Shown here: positions 10,740-20,146 of the stretch, in pieces
Layout: each line of letters begins with the position of its first letter
How positions within the stretch are numbered: position 1 is the stretch's first letter
Source: Ostreibacterium oceani
GTDB lineage: Bacteria; Pseudomonadota; Gammaproteobacteria; Cardiobacteriales; Ostreibacteriaceae
Assembly: GCF_009362845.1 (NCBI RefSeq)
Contig: NZ_WHNW01000013.1
Span: 1-54,365 of the forward strand
Direction of reading: 5' to 3'
Length of the DNA: 54,365 nt
The notes under the pieces: generated by a model
Told to the model about the DNA's origin: nothing
What the model saw: only the letters and a program-made list of their open reading frames with translations
Databases searched by the model: none
Made by a program: the position numbers and the translations under genes

Positions 10740-11336
10740 TTATTGCTTAATGCCTTCGATAGTCAAATACAACGCAACGTCTTGCGATGCAGGTCCTAAG
10801 TCCTTTGGAATGCCAAAATCTTTCATGGCAAACGCCGTTGTACCTTCAAACCCGACTCGCTCTTTACCCCAAGGATCTGCGCCCATGCCGATTTTTTGCG
10901 TATCAATGGTGATAGATTTTGTCACGCCGCGTAGCGTCAAATCACCAACTAACGTACCGCTACCATCCGCATTTTCGCTGTAACTCGTACTGACAAACGT
11001 GGCTTTAGGAAATTCGCTAACGTGCAAAAAATCTTCGCTGCGTAAGTGTTTATCTCGCTCGGCGTGGCTAGAGTCCACCGATGGCGTATCAATATCTACG
11101 TTAATATTAAAATCATTGGGGCTGGCTGGGTCATACTGGAAAGTTCCTGTAAATTGCTCAAACTCACCCAGCAGATAGCTAAATCCCAAGTGATTGACTT
11201 TGAATTGAATAAACGCATGTTTACCTTCACTGTCAATCACATAGTCAGCTGCCATTGCTTGATTACTTAACCCCATCGCGGCAACGAGTGTCAGTAGCGA
11301 TGCGGTTTTTTTAAGTCGTGTATTCATTGTTTTCAT
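10740..11336 (-). CDS. yceI: YceI family periplasmic lipid-binding protein
   Basis: 198 residues. A signal peptide (KKTASLLTLVAAMGLSNQAMA, cleavage after AMA) is followed by the YceI lipocalin-like barrel: YVIDSEGKHAFIQFKVNHLGFSYLLGEF near the N-terminus, then PKATFVSTSY and LTLRGVTKSITID. The family binds polyisoprenoid-type lipids in the periplasm. The exact role is not settled. GGGAGAAC precedes the start. A cytochrome b561 gene lies ~118 bp upstream on the same strand, a common YceI neighbour. Confidence 0.93.
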   Translation of the reverse strand: MKTMNTRLKKTASLLTLVAAMGLSNQAMAADYVIDSEGKHAFIQFKVNHLGFSYLLGEFEQFTGTFQYDPASPNDFNINVDIDTPSVDSSHAERDKHLRSEDFLHVSEFPKATFVSTSYSENADGSGTLVGDLTLRGVTKSITIDTQKIGMGADPWGKERVGFEGTTAFAMKDFGIPKDLGPASQDVALYLTIEGIKQ

Positions 11337-11453
11337 ATGATAGTTCTCCCTGTTTTGCTATTGATTTTTACTGTTGATTTTACTGTCGTTATTGTTTTTT
11401 AAATTCATACATGCACTAACGTGTTGCGTTCATGGCTATTTAATCACGGCTAT

Positions 11454-12005
11454 TTAATCACGGCGACTTAATAGCATACGACGTAGCGTATTATCTTTGT
11501 CAATAAAATGGTGTTTTAATGCCGCCATTGCATGAACTGCGGCCAAGAATATCAATGTATAAGCCCCCCATTTATGCCAAAATCCCGCTAGGTCGGCCTG
11601 ATTTTCGATACCAATAATCGTTGCTGGCACATCAAACCATCCAAAGACTGAAATCGGTGCACCAGCACTAGTCGAAATTAAATACCCTAAAAACGCAATA
11701 AGTGCCATCAATACATACATCGCCACTTGAACCGTTGTTGCTGTCAAGTGCTCCCAGCGCTTTAACGTAGGTACTGGCTTAGGTCTTTTATTTATCAACC
11801 GCCAGACAATCTGTGAGCTAATCGCAACGCCAAATAAAATACCGAAGCTTTTGTGATAATTCGGTATTAAATGATAAAGCGGGTCGTAATAATCTAATCC
11901 AACCATGTAAAACCCACTGCCAAACAATCCAATCACTGCAACGGCAGTGAGCCAATGTAATAGTTTGGTCAACGCACCAAATTGGTCGTGGGTATCTCGT
12001 ATCAT
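11454..12005 (-). CDS. cybB: Cytochrome b561 (CybB type)
   Basis: 183-residue four-helix di-heme b membrane protein. Histidines suited to heme binding occur in KLLHWLTA, NYHKSFGILFG, HKWGAYTLIFLAAVHAMAALKHH. The family passes electrons between quinol and periplasmic acceptors. Here it is upstream of yceI, and the two probably act together in lipid or quinone-linked redox chemistry, which is inference. A direct repeat of GGCTATTTAATCAC spans the stop codon region (11432-11462). Confidence 0.92.
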   Translation of the reverse strand: MIRDTHDQFGALTKLLHWLTAVAVIGLFGSGFYMVGLDYYDPLYHLIPNYHKSFGILFGVAISSQIVWRLINKRPKPVPTLKRWEHLTATTVQVAMYVLMALIAFLGYLISTSAGAPISVFGWFDVPATIIGIENQADLAGFWHKWGAYTLIFLAAVHAMAALKHHFIDKDNTLRRMLLSRRD

Positions 12006-12309
12006 TGGCTTTATCTATCGCGTGAAGCGTAAAGTGTTAAGTCTGAAGTTAATTATTGCATTACTGAATAGGACGTTAAATATTGTATTAACTATCGCAT
12101 TAATATCGTATTACGTATCGTCTTATCTACAATCTCTCTGGCACGTCAAAAACGTGCTGTAATCATTATAACCAAACCAGACCACATAGCAATCATTTTA
12201 ACTAATGCTTGCTATATCATTTGGTTAATTATATTTAATGCAAAAGCAACCGCTGTCAATTCGCTATGCTCGGACGACTTTGCTATTGCTGGCTGACTAG
12301 ATTAACAGA
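12006..12309. other. Intergenic stretch between fdsA end and cybB start
   Basis: About 300 bases without a supportable gene. It must hold the cybB promoter (minus strand). I see AT-rich sequence but no convincing hairpin terminator for the formate dehydrogenase operon. Confidence 0.6.
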
Positions 12310-15168
12310 TTAACTGGCTGCGACTTTGTCCACTGCGTTGTCTGTTTGCCCTTGTTCATTGGCAGCACGCACGGTAACTGCACAAAATTTAAATTCAGGG
12401 ATTTTGGCGGCAGGGTCAATCACGTTGTTAGTTAACATATTGGCGGCGGCTTCGTAATAACCAAAAGACATAAAAATTTCACCGTTTCTCAAGCTATTAT
12501 CAAGCCGAAGGTTCGCCGTAATCATCCCACGTCTGGATGCAATTTCAACGCGTTGACCTGCGGTCAAACCAAGCCGTTCGATGTCATGCTCATTCATTTG
12601 TATCGGCGGTAAGGGCTCGATATGATCCAACACTTCAGAGCGGCGTGTCATGGTGCCAGTATGCCAATGCTCTAATTGACGCCCTGTCATTAAGACAAAA
12701 GGATAATCCGCATCAGGCAATTCTTTGGCTCGTGCAAACACGGCGGGCACTAATTTACCTAACCCATTGGCTGTTGGGAACTTATCTCGGAATATAACGG
12801 GCTCTGATGGTTGGTCCTCGGCGCGTTTAGGGTACGTAACCGAGCCAATACTTTCTAAACTATCCCAAGTAATTCCCGCATGGCTAGGCATCACCGTTCG
12901 CATTTCAGCGAACACACTTTCTGCGTCATCATACGATTTTTCTAAGCCAATACGCTGTGCGATTTCGTTGATAATCCATAAATCTTGGCGCGTTCCTTGT
13001 GGCGCATTGACTGCCTTTCGCCCCAGTTGGACGCGACGATCGGTATTGGTAAAGGTCCCAGTTTTTTCAGCAAATGCTGACGCAGGCAGAATCACATCTG
13101 CAAAATACGCCGTCTCAGTAAAGAAAATATCCTGCACCACCAAATGTTGCAGTTTTGCCAAAATTTTGCGTGCATGGGTTAAATCGGGATCAGACATTGC
13201 GGGGTTTTCACCCATGATGTACATCGCGGTAATACCATCATTTTCAATTGAGTCAAAGATATCTGCCATCATTAAACCTGTCTCAGGGTTTAAATCCGTC
13301 TGCCAAGCAGCCTCGAATTTTTGGCGAGATTCAGCGCTGTCAATGCGCTGATAATCAGGATAGTACATCGGCAAAACGCCCATGTCAGAGGTGCCTTGTA
13401 CATTGTTTTGTCCGCGCAACGGATGCAAGCCAGCGCCTGGACGGCCGACTTGCCCAGTGATTAACGCCAACGCAATAATACAACGTGCATTATCCGTACC
13501 ATGCGTGTGCTGGGTAATCCCCATGCCCCAGAAAATCATCGCATTTTCAGCGCTCGCATAAACACGAGCAATTTCGCGAATTGTCTCAGCATCTACACCG
13601 CAAATCGGGGCCATTTTTTCAGGTGCGTAATCAACAATATTGGCTTTGATTGCGTCGAAATTTTCAGTACGCGTGCGGATAAATTCGTCATCGGTCAGTC
13701 CTTCTTCGATAATCGTATAAATCATCGCATTCATCAATGCCACATCGGTATCTGGGGCAAATTGAACGGCATAATCTGCATGCCGCATTAGATCGATTTG
13801 GCGCGGGTCAATGACGATGAGTTTGGTTCCATTTGCCTGTGCTTGCCGCATAAAAGTCGCAGCAACAGGGTGGTTGCCTGTCGTATTTGAGCCAATAATA
13901 ATGGCGACATCAGTACGTGCAATGTCATCGACTTGATTAGATACCGCTCCCGAGCCAATGCCTTCGAGCAAAGCAACAACAGATGCTGCGTGACAAAGGC
14001 GTGAGCAATGATCGACGTGATTGGTTTTAAGCCCTGCTCGCAGGAGTTTCTGAAACAAGTAGGCCTCTTCATTCGAGCATTTGGCCGAACCAAACCCCGC
14101 AATCCCATCGCCACCTTTTTCCGCGTAAGCTTGCTTTAATCCATTCGCTGCCGCATCTAACGCCGTTTCCCAGCTGACTGGCTCAAAATGAGCCAGCGGA
14201 TTGGCTGGGTCAAAGTCGACCATAGTGGGGTCTTTGGCAGACCCTTTTTTGCGCATCATTGGCTGTGTCAATCGGTGTTCATGATCGATATAATCGAATC
14301 CAAAACGCCCTTTTACGCACAAACGCGAATAATTGGATGGTCCGTCACGACCAGTGACTTTGACAATTTTATTGTCTTTGACATGATAATTGACCAAACA
14401 CCCCACACCACAATAAGGACACGCCGATTCAACGACGTTGTCTGTGGCAATGGTATCTGCGACAACCGATAGTGCCCCCGTTGGGCAAGCCTGCACGCAT
14501 TCGCCACAAGAAACGCACGAACTGGCTTCTACTTTATCATTAATATCAAACGTGATATGTGCATCATTGCCGCGTTTAGCAAGGCCGAGCACATTGTGCC
14601 CTTGCTCTTCTCGGCAAGCACGGACACAACGCGTGCAACGAATACACGCCTCTAAATTAAATTTAATCGCAGGGTGGCTATTGTCCCCTACTGTTGGTGT
14701 CTTAGGCGTAAATCGCGGCGTGGTAACCCCCATTTTTTCAGCCCAGTAATCCAGCTCATTTTCATGCGTAAATACCGCGTCGGTCACATCGGTTTTGAGT
14801 AATTCCAAGACCATTTTTTGTGACTTTAGCGCACGTTCAGAGTTGGTTTTGACCTTCATATCGGGTGTCACATTACGACAACAAGATGGTGCTAATACGC
14901 GCTCCCCTTCTATCTCAACCATACACGCACGACAGTTCCCATCGGGGCGCATGTCTTCTTGGTAGCACAAATGTGGAATGTCAACACCGTTGGCTTTGGC
15001 GGCTTGGATAATCGTTTGCCCCGCCTGAGCCGTCACACGTTGACCATTTAACTCAAAATTGACGGTTTCACGAAATAGTCCGCCACTGGCATCTAGTTCG
15101 AGTTTGAGGCTAGTGGGTAATTTCTGTGCTCTGTAAACGGGCAGCTTGTCATTGACTTGTATTTTCAT
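12310..15168 (-). CDS. fdsA: NAD-linked formate dehydrogenase, molybdopterin catalytic subunit
   Basis: Oxidises formate to CO2 and passes electrons through iron-sulfur clusters to the diaphorase subunit encoded upstream. About 952 residues. The N-terminus carries a [2Fe-2S] domain (CYQEDMRPDGNCRACMVEIEG), then a His/Cys [4Fe-4S] site and a ferredoxin pair (CIRCTRCVRACREEQG, CVSCGECVQACPTGA). The catalytic domain opens with CPYCGVGCLVNYHV. The molybdenum ligand is cysteine in NHVDHCSRLCHA, as in cysteine-type formate dehydrogenases rather than selenocysteine types. The ATG at 15168 is preceded by AGGTAATCC; an upstream TTG (15186) is in frame. No fdhD or fdsD gene is seen nearby. Confidence 0.95.
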   Translation of the reverse strand: MKIQVNDKLPVYRAQKLPTSLKLELDASGGLFRETVNFELNGQRVTAQAGQTIIQAAKANGVDIPHLCYQEDMRPDGNCRACMVEIEGERVLAPSCCRNVTPDMKVKTNSERALKSQKMVLELLKTDVTDAVFTHENELDYWAEKMGVTTPRFTPKTPTVGDNSHPAIKFNLEACIRCTRCVRACREEQGHNVLGLAKRGNDAHITFDINDKVEASSCVSCGECVQACPTGALSVVADTIATDNVVESACPYCGVGCLVNYHVKDNKIVKVTGRDGPSNYSRLCVKGRFGFDYIDHEHRLTQPMMRKKGSAKDPTMVDFDPANPLAHFEPVSWETALDAAANGLKQAYAEKGGDGIAGFGSAKCSNEEAYLFQKLLRAGLKTNHVDHCSRLCHAASVVALLEGIGSGAVSNQVDDIARTDVAIIIGSNTTGNHPVAATFMRQAQANGTKLIVIDPRQIDLMRHADYAVQFAPDTDVALMNAMIYTIIEEGLTDDEFIRTRTENFDAIKANIVDYAPEKMAPICGVDAETIREIARVYASAENAMIFWGMGITQHTHGTDNARCIIALALITGQVGRPGAGLHPLRGQNNVQGTSDMGVLPMYYPDYQRIDSAESRQKFEAAWQTDLNPETGLMMADIFDSIENDGITAMYIMGENPAMSDPDLTHARKILAKLQHLVVQDIFFTETAYFADVILPASAFAEKTGTFTNTDRRVQLGRKAVNAPQGTRQDLWIINEIAQRIGLEKSYDDAESVFAEMRTVMPSHAGITWDSLESIGSVTYPKRAEDQPSEPVIFRDKFPTANGLGKLVPAVFARAKELPDADYPFVLMTGRQLEHWHTGTMTRRSEVLDHIEPLPPIQMNEHDIERLGLTAGQRVEIASRRGMITANLRLDNSLRNGEIFMSFGYYEAAANMLTNNVIDPAAKIPEFKFCAVTVRAANEQGQTDNAVDKVAAS

Positions 15169-15219
15169 TGGATTACCTATTATCAATTCATTCTATTTGA
15201 GTCATTTCACACATGAAGC

Positions 15220-15270
15220 GGCTATATTGTAAGGGCTATATTGTAAAGGTGATACGCTAAGGGCTATATT
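15220..15270. repeat. Direct repeats GGCTATATT(GTAA) between the formate dehydrogenase genes
   Basis: GGCTATATTGTAA occurs at 15220-15232 and 15234-15246, and a shorter GGCTATATT at 15262-15270. The copies lie between the fdsB stop and the fdsA start on the minus-strand operon. Function unknown. Confidence 0.8.
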
Positions 15271-15284
15271 CTATATATGCTCAG

Positions 15285-16943
15285 TTAAATTTCATGTGGA
15301 AAATGCTTGATAACCGATAGCATAGGGTTTGGTGCCGCTTGGCCCAAACCACAGATTGAAGCATCTCGCATCACATCGGCCAAATCAAACAACTTGGGTT
15401 GATCCCACTGTTTTTCTCGCATCAAATCACACGCTTTATCGGTTCCCACGCTGCATGGCGTACATTGACCACAAGACTCGTGTTTGAAAAATTCCATCGC
15501 ATTGAGCGCAAGCGCTTTCGCACTGTCTTGATTAGAAAAAACGATAATTGCCGCCGACCCAATAAAGCAATCATAAGGCTGTAGCGTATCAAAATCTAAC
15601 GGTATGTCATTCATTGTCGCAGGTAAAATACCACCTGAAGCACCGCCTGGGAAGTAACCATAAAATTCATGCCCTGCTTGCATCCCGCCACAGTACTCAT
15701 CAATTAACGTCTGAATGGTAATGCCTGCCGGCGCCAAATGAACCCCTGGCTTATTGACGCGACCTGACACCGAAAAACTACGCAATCCTACCCGGCCATT
15801 CGCGCCATGCGAAGTAAACCAAGCGCTGCCTTTTTTCAGCAACTCTGGCACCCAATACAGCGTTTCAAAATTATTCACCAAGGTCGGACGATTAAAAATA
15901 CCCACGCTCGCCACAAAAGGCGGGCGTAATCTCGGCATACCACGCTTGCCTTCGATTGATTCAATCATTGCTGACTCTTCGCCACAAATATACGCCCCTG
16001 CCCCTCGCCGCAAGTGAATCGCAGGAAGATGAGCCGCTAATTGTGTCAGCTTAGCCAACTCACGCTGCAACAATTCTCGTTGCGAAGGGTATTCATCGCG
16101 CAGATAAATATAACAGGTCTCACAGCCCACGACCGCGGCCGCGATTAGCATCCCTTCTAGAAATTGATGCGGATTTTGCGCAAGATAAACCCCATCTTTA
16201 ATGGTTCCAGGCTCACCTTCGTCTAAATTCACCGCAAGGAATCGTGGCCCTTTTTCTTTGCTCACGATATCCCACTTAACACCCGTCGGGAATCCAGCGC
16301 CGCCTAGACCGCGAAGCGAGGCATCTTTTAATGTTGAAATAATGTCCGATTTATCCAGCTCTCCTGCCAAAACTTGCTTATACAGCGCATAACCACCTTG
16401 CTGGCAATAGGCATCAAACGTGAGCGCATCCGCGATAACCGCAGGTTGAGTCGCTTTGTTTTTAACCGCATCAACAACGGTACTCGTGTGCGCCTTGAAT
16501 AACCGATTTTGACCAACGACTGCAACAGGGGCTTCGTGGCATGCCCCAACGCAGGGCACACGCTGGATGCGCACATCACCTTGGCTATACTGATCAGTTA
16601 AATCATGGATTAACGCCTCAGCGCCTGCCATTTGGCAACTCATCGATTCACAAACACGAACGGTAATCGCTGGTGGCGCGTCCTCGCCCGTTTTGACAAT
16701 ATCAAAGTGATGATAAAAACTCGCCACTTCGTAAACCTCAACGGGTGTTAGTCGCATCAGTGTGCCGAGCGCAACCATATTCTCATCAGATAGGTGGCCG
16801 TAGTGGTCTTGGATAGTATGTAAATGCTCAATCAGCATATCGCGTGACAAATCCGCATCCCCTAGTAGCGCTTGTAAAGCCGTCAAATGGGTTTTGCTAA
16901 CTTGGTGACCTTTTTTTTGTTTTTTAAAAATAGCAGCTTTCAT
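15285..16943 (-). CDS. fdsB: Formate dehydrogenase diaphorase subunit, NuoE-NuoF-type fusion
   Basis: 552 residues combining two subunits that are separate in FdsGB systems. Residues ~1-150 are a thioredoxin-like [2Fe-2S] domain of NuoE type (CESMSCQMAG and CVGACHEAP ligands). The rest is NuoF-like. Its FMN site lies in SLRGLGGAGFPTGVKW, its NADH site in GAGAYICGEESAMIES, and its [4Fe-4S] ligands in ESCGQCTPCSVGTDK. It reduces NAD+ with electrons from FdsA. It is the first gene of the operon, and fdsA follows after 116 bp. By its fused form it is probably one polypeptide doing the work of FdsG and FdsB. Confidence 0.93.
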   Translation of the reverse strand: MKAAIFKKQKKGHQVSKTHLTALQALLGDADLSRDMLIEHLHTIQDHYGHLSDENMVALGTLMRLTPVEVYEVASFYHHFDIVKTGEDAPPAITVRVCESMSCQMAGAEALIHDLTDQYSQGDVRIQRVPCVGACHEAPVAVVGQNRLFKAHTSTVVDAVKNKATQPAVIADALTFDAYCQQGGYALYKQVLAGELDKSDIISTLKDASLRGLGGAGFPTGVKWDIVSKEKGPRFLAVNLDEGEPGTIKDGVYLAQNPHQFLEGMLIAAAVVGCETCYIYLRDEYPSQRELLQRELAKLTQLAAHLPAIHLRRGAGAYICGEESAMIESIEGKRGMPRLRPPFVASVGIFNRPTLVNNFETLYWVPELLKKGSAWFTSHGANGRVGLRSFSVSGRVNKPGVHLAPAGITIQTLIDEYCGGMQAGHEFYGYFPGGASGGILPATMNDIPLDFDTLQPYDCFIGSAAIIVFSNQDSAKALALNAMEFFKHESCGQCTPCSVGTDKACDLMREKQWDQPKLFDLADVMRDASICGLGQAAPNPMLSVIKHFPHEI

Positions 16944-17286
16944 CGTGTTTTTATATCGCTTGGGTCAAAATTATTGTGAAACAATGACGAATAAAAATCA
17001 ACTTTTCACTCGTCTGATTATAGGCATTATAACACGGCCTCATTATATTTTTGTCCATGAGCGACGATTTTGTCTGTAATTTCACGCCACACGCAAAAAT
17101 AGAATTTGTGTATTTTCTCTACCGCGTAATTTTTGCGTAATTTCCGCGTAATTTGCCGTTTAATTTATCATTTATTTATCGTCACCTCAGCTCAACATAG
17201 CCAACCGCAGCCAATCATGCTATCCTTAATCACATCATACCACCCGATTAATTACTGAATTATTCACCGACCAAATTGGAGCGCAA
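16944..17286. promoter_or_regulatory. Divergent intergenic region with GCGTAATTT repeats at 11-bp spacing
   Basis: About 340 bases between the divergent fdsB and symporter genes. Three exact copies of GCGTAATTT start at 17124, 17135 and 17146, followed by a degenerate fourth (GTTTAATTT). The 11-bp period puts them on one face of the helix, as expected for a protein-binding array. Which gene they control is unknown. No gene seen. Confidence 0.6.
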
Positions 17287-18798
17287 ATGGCCGATTTTAT
17301 TACACAAACCATGAACATCATTTGGAGCTGGCCGCTACTGATTTTGTGCCTAGGCGCAGGGGTATTTTTTAGCTGGACAACCCGATTTGTACAAATTCGA
17401 CACTTTGCCAATATGTGGCGCCAATTGTTTGGCGGCAAAAACTCAACGGCAGGGATTTCTTCGTTTCAGGCGTTTTCTGTGTCGTTATCAGGCCGTGTCG
17501 GCGTTGGCAATATTGCAGGCGTTGCAACTGCTATCGGGTTTGGTGGACCCAGCGCCGTTTTTTGGATGTGGGTAGTCGCTTTTTTCGGCGCAAGCACTGC
17601 CTATATCGAATCAACCTTAGGGCAAATTTACAAAACCCAACTACACGGACAATTTCGCGGTGGGCCCGCGTTTTATTTTGAAAAATGCCTTGGGTTACGC
17701 TGGTTTGCACTGCTATTTGCCGTCTCATCAGTCATCGCGTGTGGGTTATTTTTACCTGAAACACAAGCCAACGCAGTTGGCAACGCGGTGATTGAAATGA
17801 TTGGCGAACGCGGTCATTTAATCGCTACGCCATTTGGCGAAATCAGCGAATACAAACTCTATACCTTATTGTTTATTTTAACTGTACTGGGTATCATCAT
17901 TTTTGGCGGTGTAAAGCGCATTGCGACCGTCACCCAATACCTAGTTCCGTTTATGGCGCTCGCTTATGTCACCATGGCTGCGGTTATTTTGATGGCACAT
18001 TTTCGCGATATTCCCGCTATTTTTTCGCTTATTTTCAGCGATATATTTAATCCGCAAGCTGGGCTGGGTGCCGCCCTTGGTTGGGGTGTTAAACGTGGCG
18101 TTTATTCCAATGAAGCAGGACAAGGCTCAGGCCCTCACGCCGCCGCCGCCGCCGAGGTCGACCACCCTGCACAACAAGGTCTCGTCCAAGCCTTTTCAGT
18201 TTATATCGATACCTTGTTAATTTGCACGGCAACCGCATTGATGATTTTAATTACCCAAAAATACAATATCCAAGGCGCCCTACCCGATGGTCAATTCCTG
18301 ACCCAATACATTGACGCAAGTGCCAAAATCAACTCTGCCGATTTTACACAAATGGCGGTCACAACCACATTTGGACAGTTTGGTAATAGCTTTGTCGCCG
18401 CCGCCGTGTTGTTGTTTGCTTTTACGACCATCTTAGCCTATTACTATATCGCTGAAACCAACGTGGCTTACCTGAATCAATTTTGGCAATTGCCTTATGC
18501 GCTAACCGCAATCAAGTGTCTTATCATGCTTGCCGTCAGTATCGGTTTTTTGTTTGGTGAGGCAGCCGTCTGGGGGCTAGGCGATATTGGCGTTGGTATT
18601 ATGGCCTGGCAAAACATTATCGGAATTTTACTCATCAGCTACCTAGGCAGCCCAGCAATCAAGGCTTTAAAAGACTACGAAAAACAACGCAAAGATAAGC
18701 TTACGCCGCTACAGTTTAACCCCAAAGCACTAGGCATCCAGCACGCCACTTTTTGGCAAACCCGCTACAACGAGCAGCAACAATCAAAAGACAGTTGA
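17287..18798 (+). CDS. Alanine/glycine:cation symporter (AGCS family)
   Basis: A 503-residue inner-membrane protein with about eleven hydrophobic segments. The family signature is seen in FSVSLSGRVGVGNIAGVATAIGFGGPSAVFWMWV and in RGVYSNEAGQGSGPHAAAAAEVDHPAQQG. It imports alanine or glycine with Na+ (DagA/AlsT family). GGAG precedes the ATG at 17287. It is 8 bp from aroE and probably shares its transcript. Confidence 0.93.
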   Translation: MADFITQTMNIIWSWPLLILCLGAGVFFSWTTRFVQIRHFANMWRQLFGGKNSTAGISSFQAFSVSLSGRVGVGNIAGVATAIGFGGPSAVFWMWVVAFFGASTAYIESTLGQIYKTQLHGQFRGGPAFYFEKCLGLRWFALLFAVSSVIACGLFLPETQANAVGNAVIEMIGERGHLIATPFGEISEYKLYTLLFILTVLGIIIFGGVKRIATVTQYLVPFMALAYVTMAAVILMAHFRDIPAIFSLIFSDIFNPQAGLGAALGWGVKRGVYSNEAGQGSGPHAAAAAEVDHPAQQGLVQAFSVYIDTLLICTATALMILITQKYNIQGALPDGQFLTQYIDASAKINSADFTQMAVTTTFGQFGNSFVAAAVLLFAFTTILAYYYIAETNVAYLNQFWQLPYALTAIKCLIMLAVSIGFLFGEAAVWGLGDIGVGIMAWQNIIGILLISYLGSPAIKALKDYEKQRKDKLTPLQFNPKALGIQHATFWQTRYNEQQQSKDS

Positions 18799-18806
18799 GG
18801 AACACA

Positions 18807-19691
18807 ATGAAATATTTTGCAGTGATTGGCAATCCGATTGCACACTCGCGCTCACCTGAGATTCACGACGCGTTTGCAAAGGCACTGGGGCTAACCATAA
18901 ACTACCAACGTTTACTCAGCGAGCCCGCGCAATTTACCCAAACCGTCAATGCTTTTTTTCATCGCACGGATGTGGGCGTTGAACACGCAAGGACTGAATG
19001 CGCAGAAGCCAGAAACCCAATTGCGGGGCATGGTATGAATGTCACCGTACCTTTCAAGGAAGCCGCGCTACAATATGCTGACGAATTATCCGAAGCGGCA
19101 CAAATCGCAGGCGCAGTCAATACGCTCACCAACCAGTCGGGTAAAATCAAAGGCGATAATACCGATGGCATAGGGCTAGTCACTGACATACTGACTAACC
19201 ACCAATGGCCTATAGCAGACAAACGTGTTCTTATGGTTGGTGCAGGGGGCGCTGCACGGGGCTGCTTGCTCCCCATTTTAAAACAGCAACCGCAGCAACT
19301 CACCATCACTAACCGCAGCGTAGACAAAGCCCAATCACTGGCCGAGGGCTTTCAAAAATACGGCAATATCGATTATGCTGATTATACTGACTATGCTACC
19401 ACCGATACCCTTAACCGCCCTTATGACATCGTGATTAACGCAACCGCTGCGTCGCTACACGGTCAAATGATTGCCCTGCCCGCCGAAATCTTTAGCGCCG
19501 ATACGCTCGCGTATGACATGATGTATGCCAAAAAACCCACGCCATTTATGACCTTTGCCCAACAACACAGGGCAACCGCTGTCGATGGTCTGGGGATGCT
19601 AGTCGAACAAGCCGCGCAAGCCTTTTACCTATGGCACGGCGAACACCCCGAGACGGCGACAGTCATCCAACGCATTCGACAATCACTGTGA
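18807..19691 (+). CDS. aroE: Shikimate dehydrogenase (NADP+)
   Basis: Reduces 3-dehydroshikimate to shikimate in aromatic amino acid synthesis. The 294-residue protein starts FAVIGNPIAHSRSPEIHDAFA (substrate SxS motif). It has NVTVPFKEAA with the catalytic lysine, GDNTDGIG, the NADP loop VGAGGAARG, and a GLGMLVEQAAQAF C-terminal helix. An insertion of roughly 15-20 residues (TDVGVEHARTECAEARNPIA) precedes GMNVTVPFK, where most AroE proteins have a short GGKG turn. The ATG at 18807 has TGAGGA upstream and follows the symporter stop by 8 bp; the longer frame from 18753 has no support. Confidence 0.95.
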   Translation: MKYFAVIGNPIAHSRSPEIHDAFAKALGLTINYQRLLSEPAQFTQTVNAFFHRTDVGVEHARTECAEARNPIAGHGMNVTVPFKEAALQYADELSEAAQIAGAVNTLTNQSGKIKGDNTDGIGLVTDILTNHQWPIADKRVLMVGAGGAARGCLLPILKQQPQQLTITNRSVDKAQSLAEGFQKYGNIDYADYTDYATTDTLNRPYDIVINATAASLHGQMIALPAEIFSADTLAYDMMYAKKPTPFMTFAQQHRATAVDGLGMLVEQAAQAFYLWHGEHPETATVIQRIRQSL

Positions 19692-19855
19692 CTATTTATG
19701 TGACTATTTAACGAGTAGAGTTTCATCCGATAATCACGAGTAGATAATCACTAACAGCCACGGCAATTAAACCAGCAAAAACGAAATTCATTGAGTTTTT
19801 AAAATAAGCGCTTGCATATAATTTCAAAATCAGTAAAATTCACTCACCACAACGC

Positions 19856-19943
19856 GGAGAAATGGCAGAGTGGTCGAATGCACCGGTTTTGAAAACCGGC
19901 GACTGTAACAGGTCCGGGGGTTCGAATCCCTCTTTCTCCGCCA
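19856..19943 (+). tRNA. tRNA-Ser (anticodon UGA), CCA encoded
   Basis: The acceptor stem pairs GGAGAAA with TTTCTCC. The anticodon stem CCGGT/ACCGG holds the loop TTTGAAA with anticodon TGA at 19890-19892. A long variable arm and the T arm (GGGGGTTCGAATCCC) are present, and CCA is encoded. A TATAAT at 19817-19822 is a likely -10 element. The 3' end is the integration site of the prophage. Confidence 0.97.
19921..19943 (+). other. attL core (3' end of tRNA-Ser)
   Basis: The 23 bases from the T loop to CCA recur at 54212-54234 with a single G-to-A difference, which marks the left boundary of the prophage. The last 19 bases are identical. Confidence 0.92.
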
Positions 19944-19964
19944 CCTATTTATTTAAGTGCATCC

Positions 19965-20004
19965 AAAACCGTTCAAAACATCTTGTTTTTGTGCGGTTTT
20001 TTTT
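19965..20004 (+). terminator. Probable terminator after tRNA-Ser
   Basis: AAAACCG and CGGTTTT arms are separated by 22 nt and followed by a T run, 22 bp after the tRNA. The stem is short and the loop is long. Confidence 0.45.
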
Positions 20005-20146
20005 GTAATATTAACCCAAAGCTATCCAAAGCCGTTTAAGTCAATTCGGTGGCTTTTAAGGGGTAAATCTAGGGGGTATGCGACGATTTTCTTTTTGTAC
20101 CCCTATGTATCGCGTACACCTTGCACCGCAATAAATAGGACAAAAT

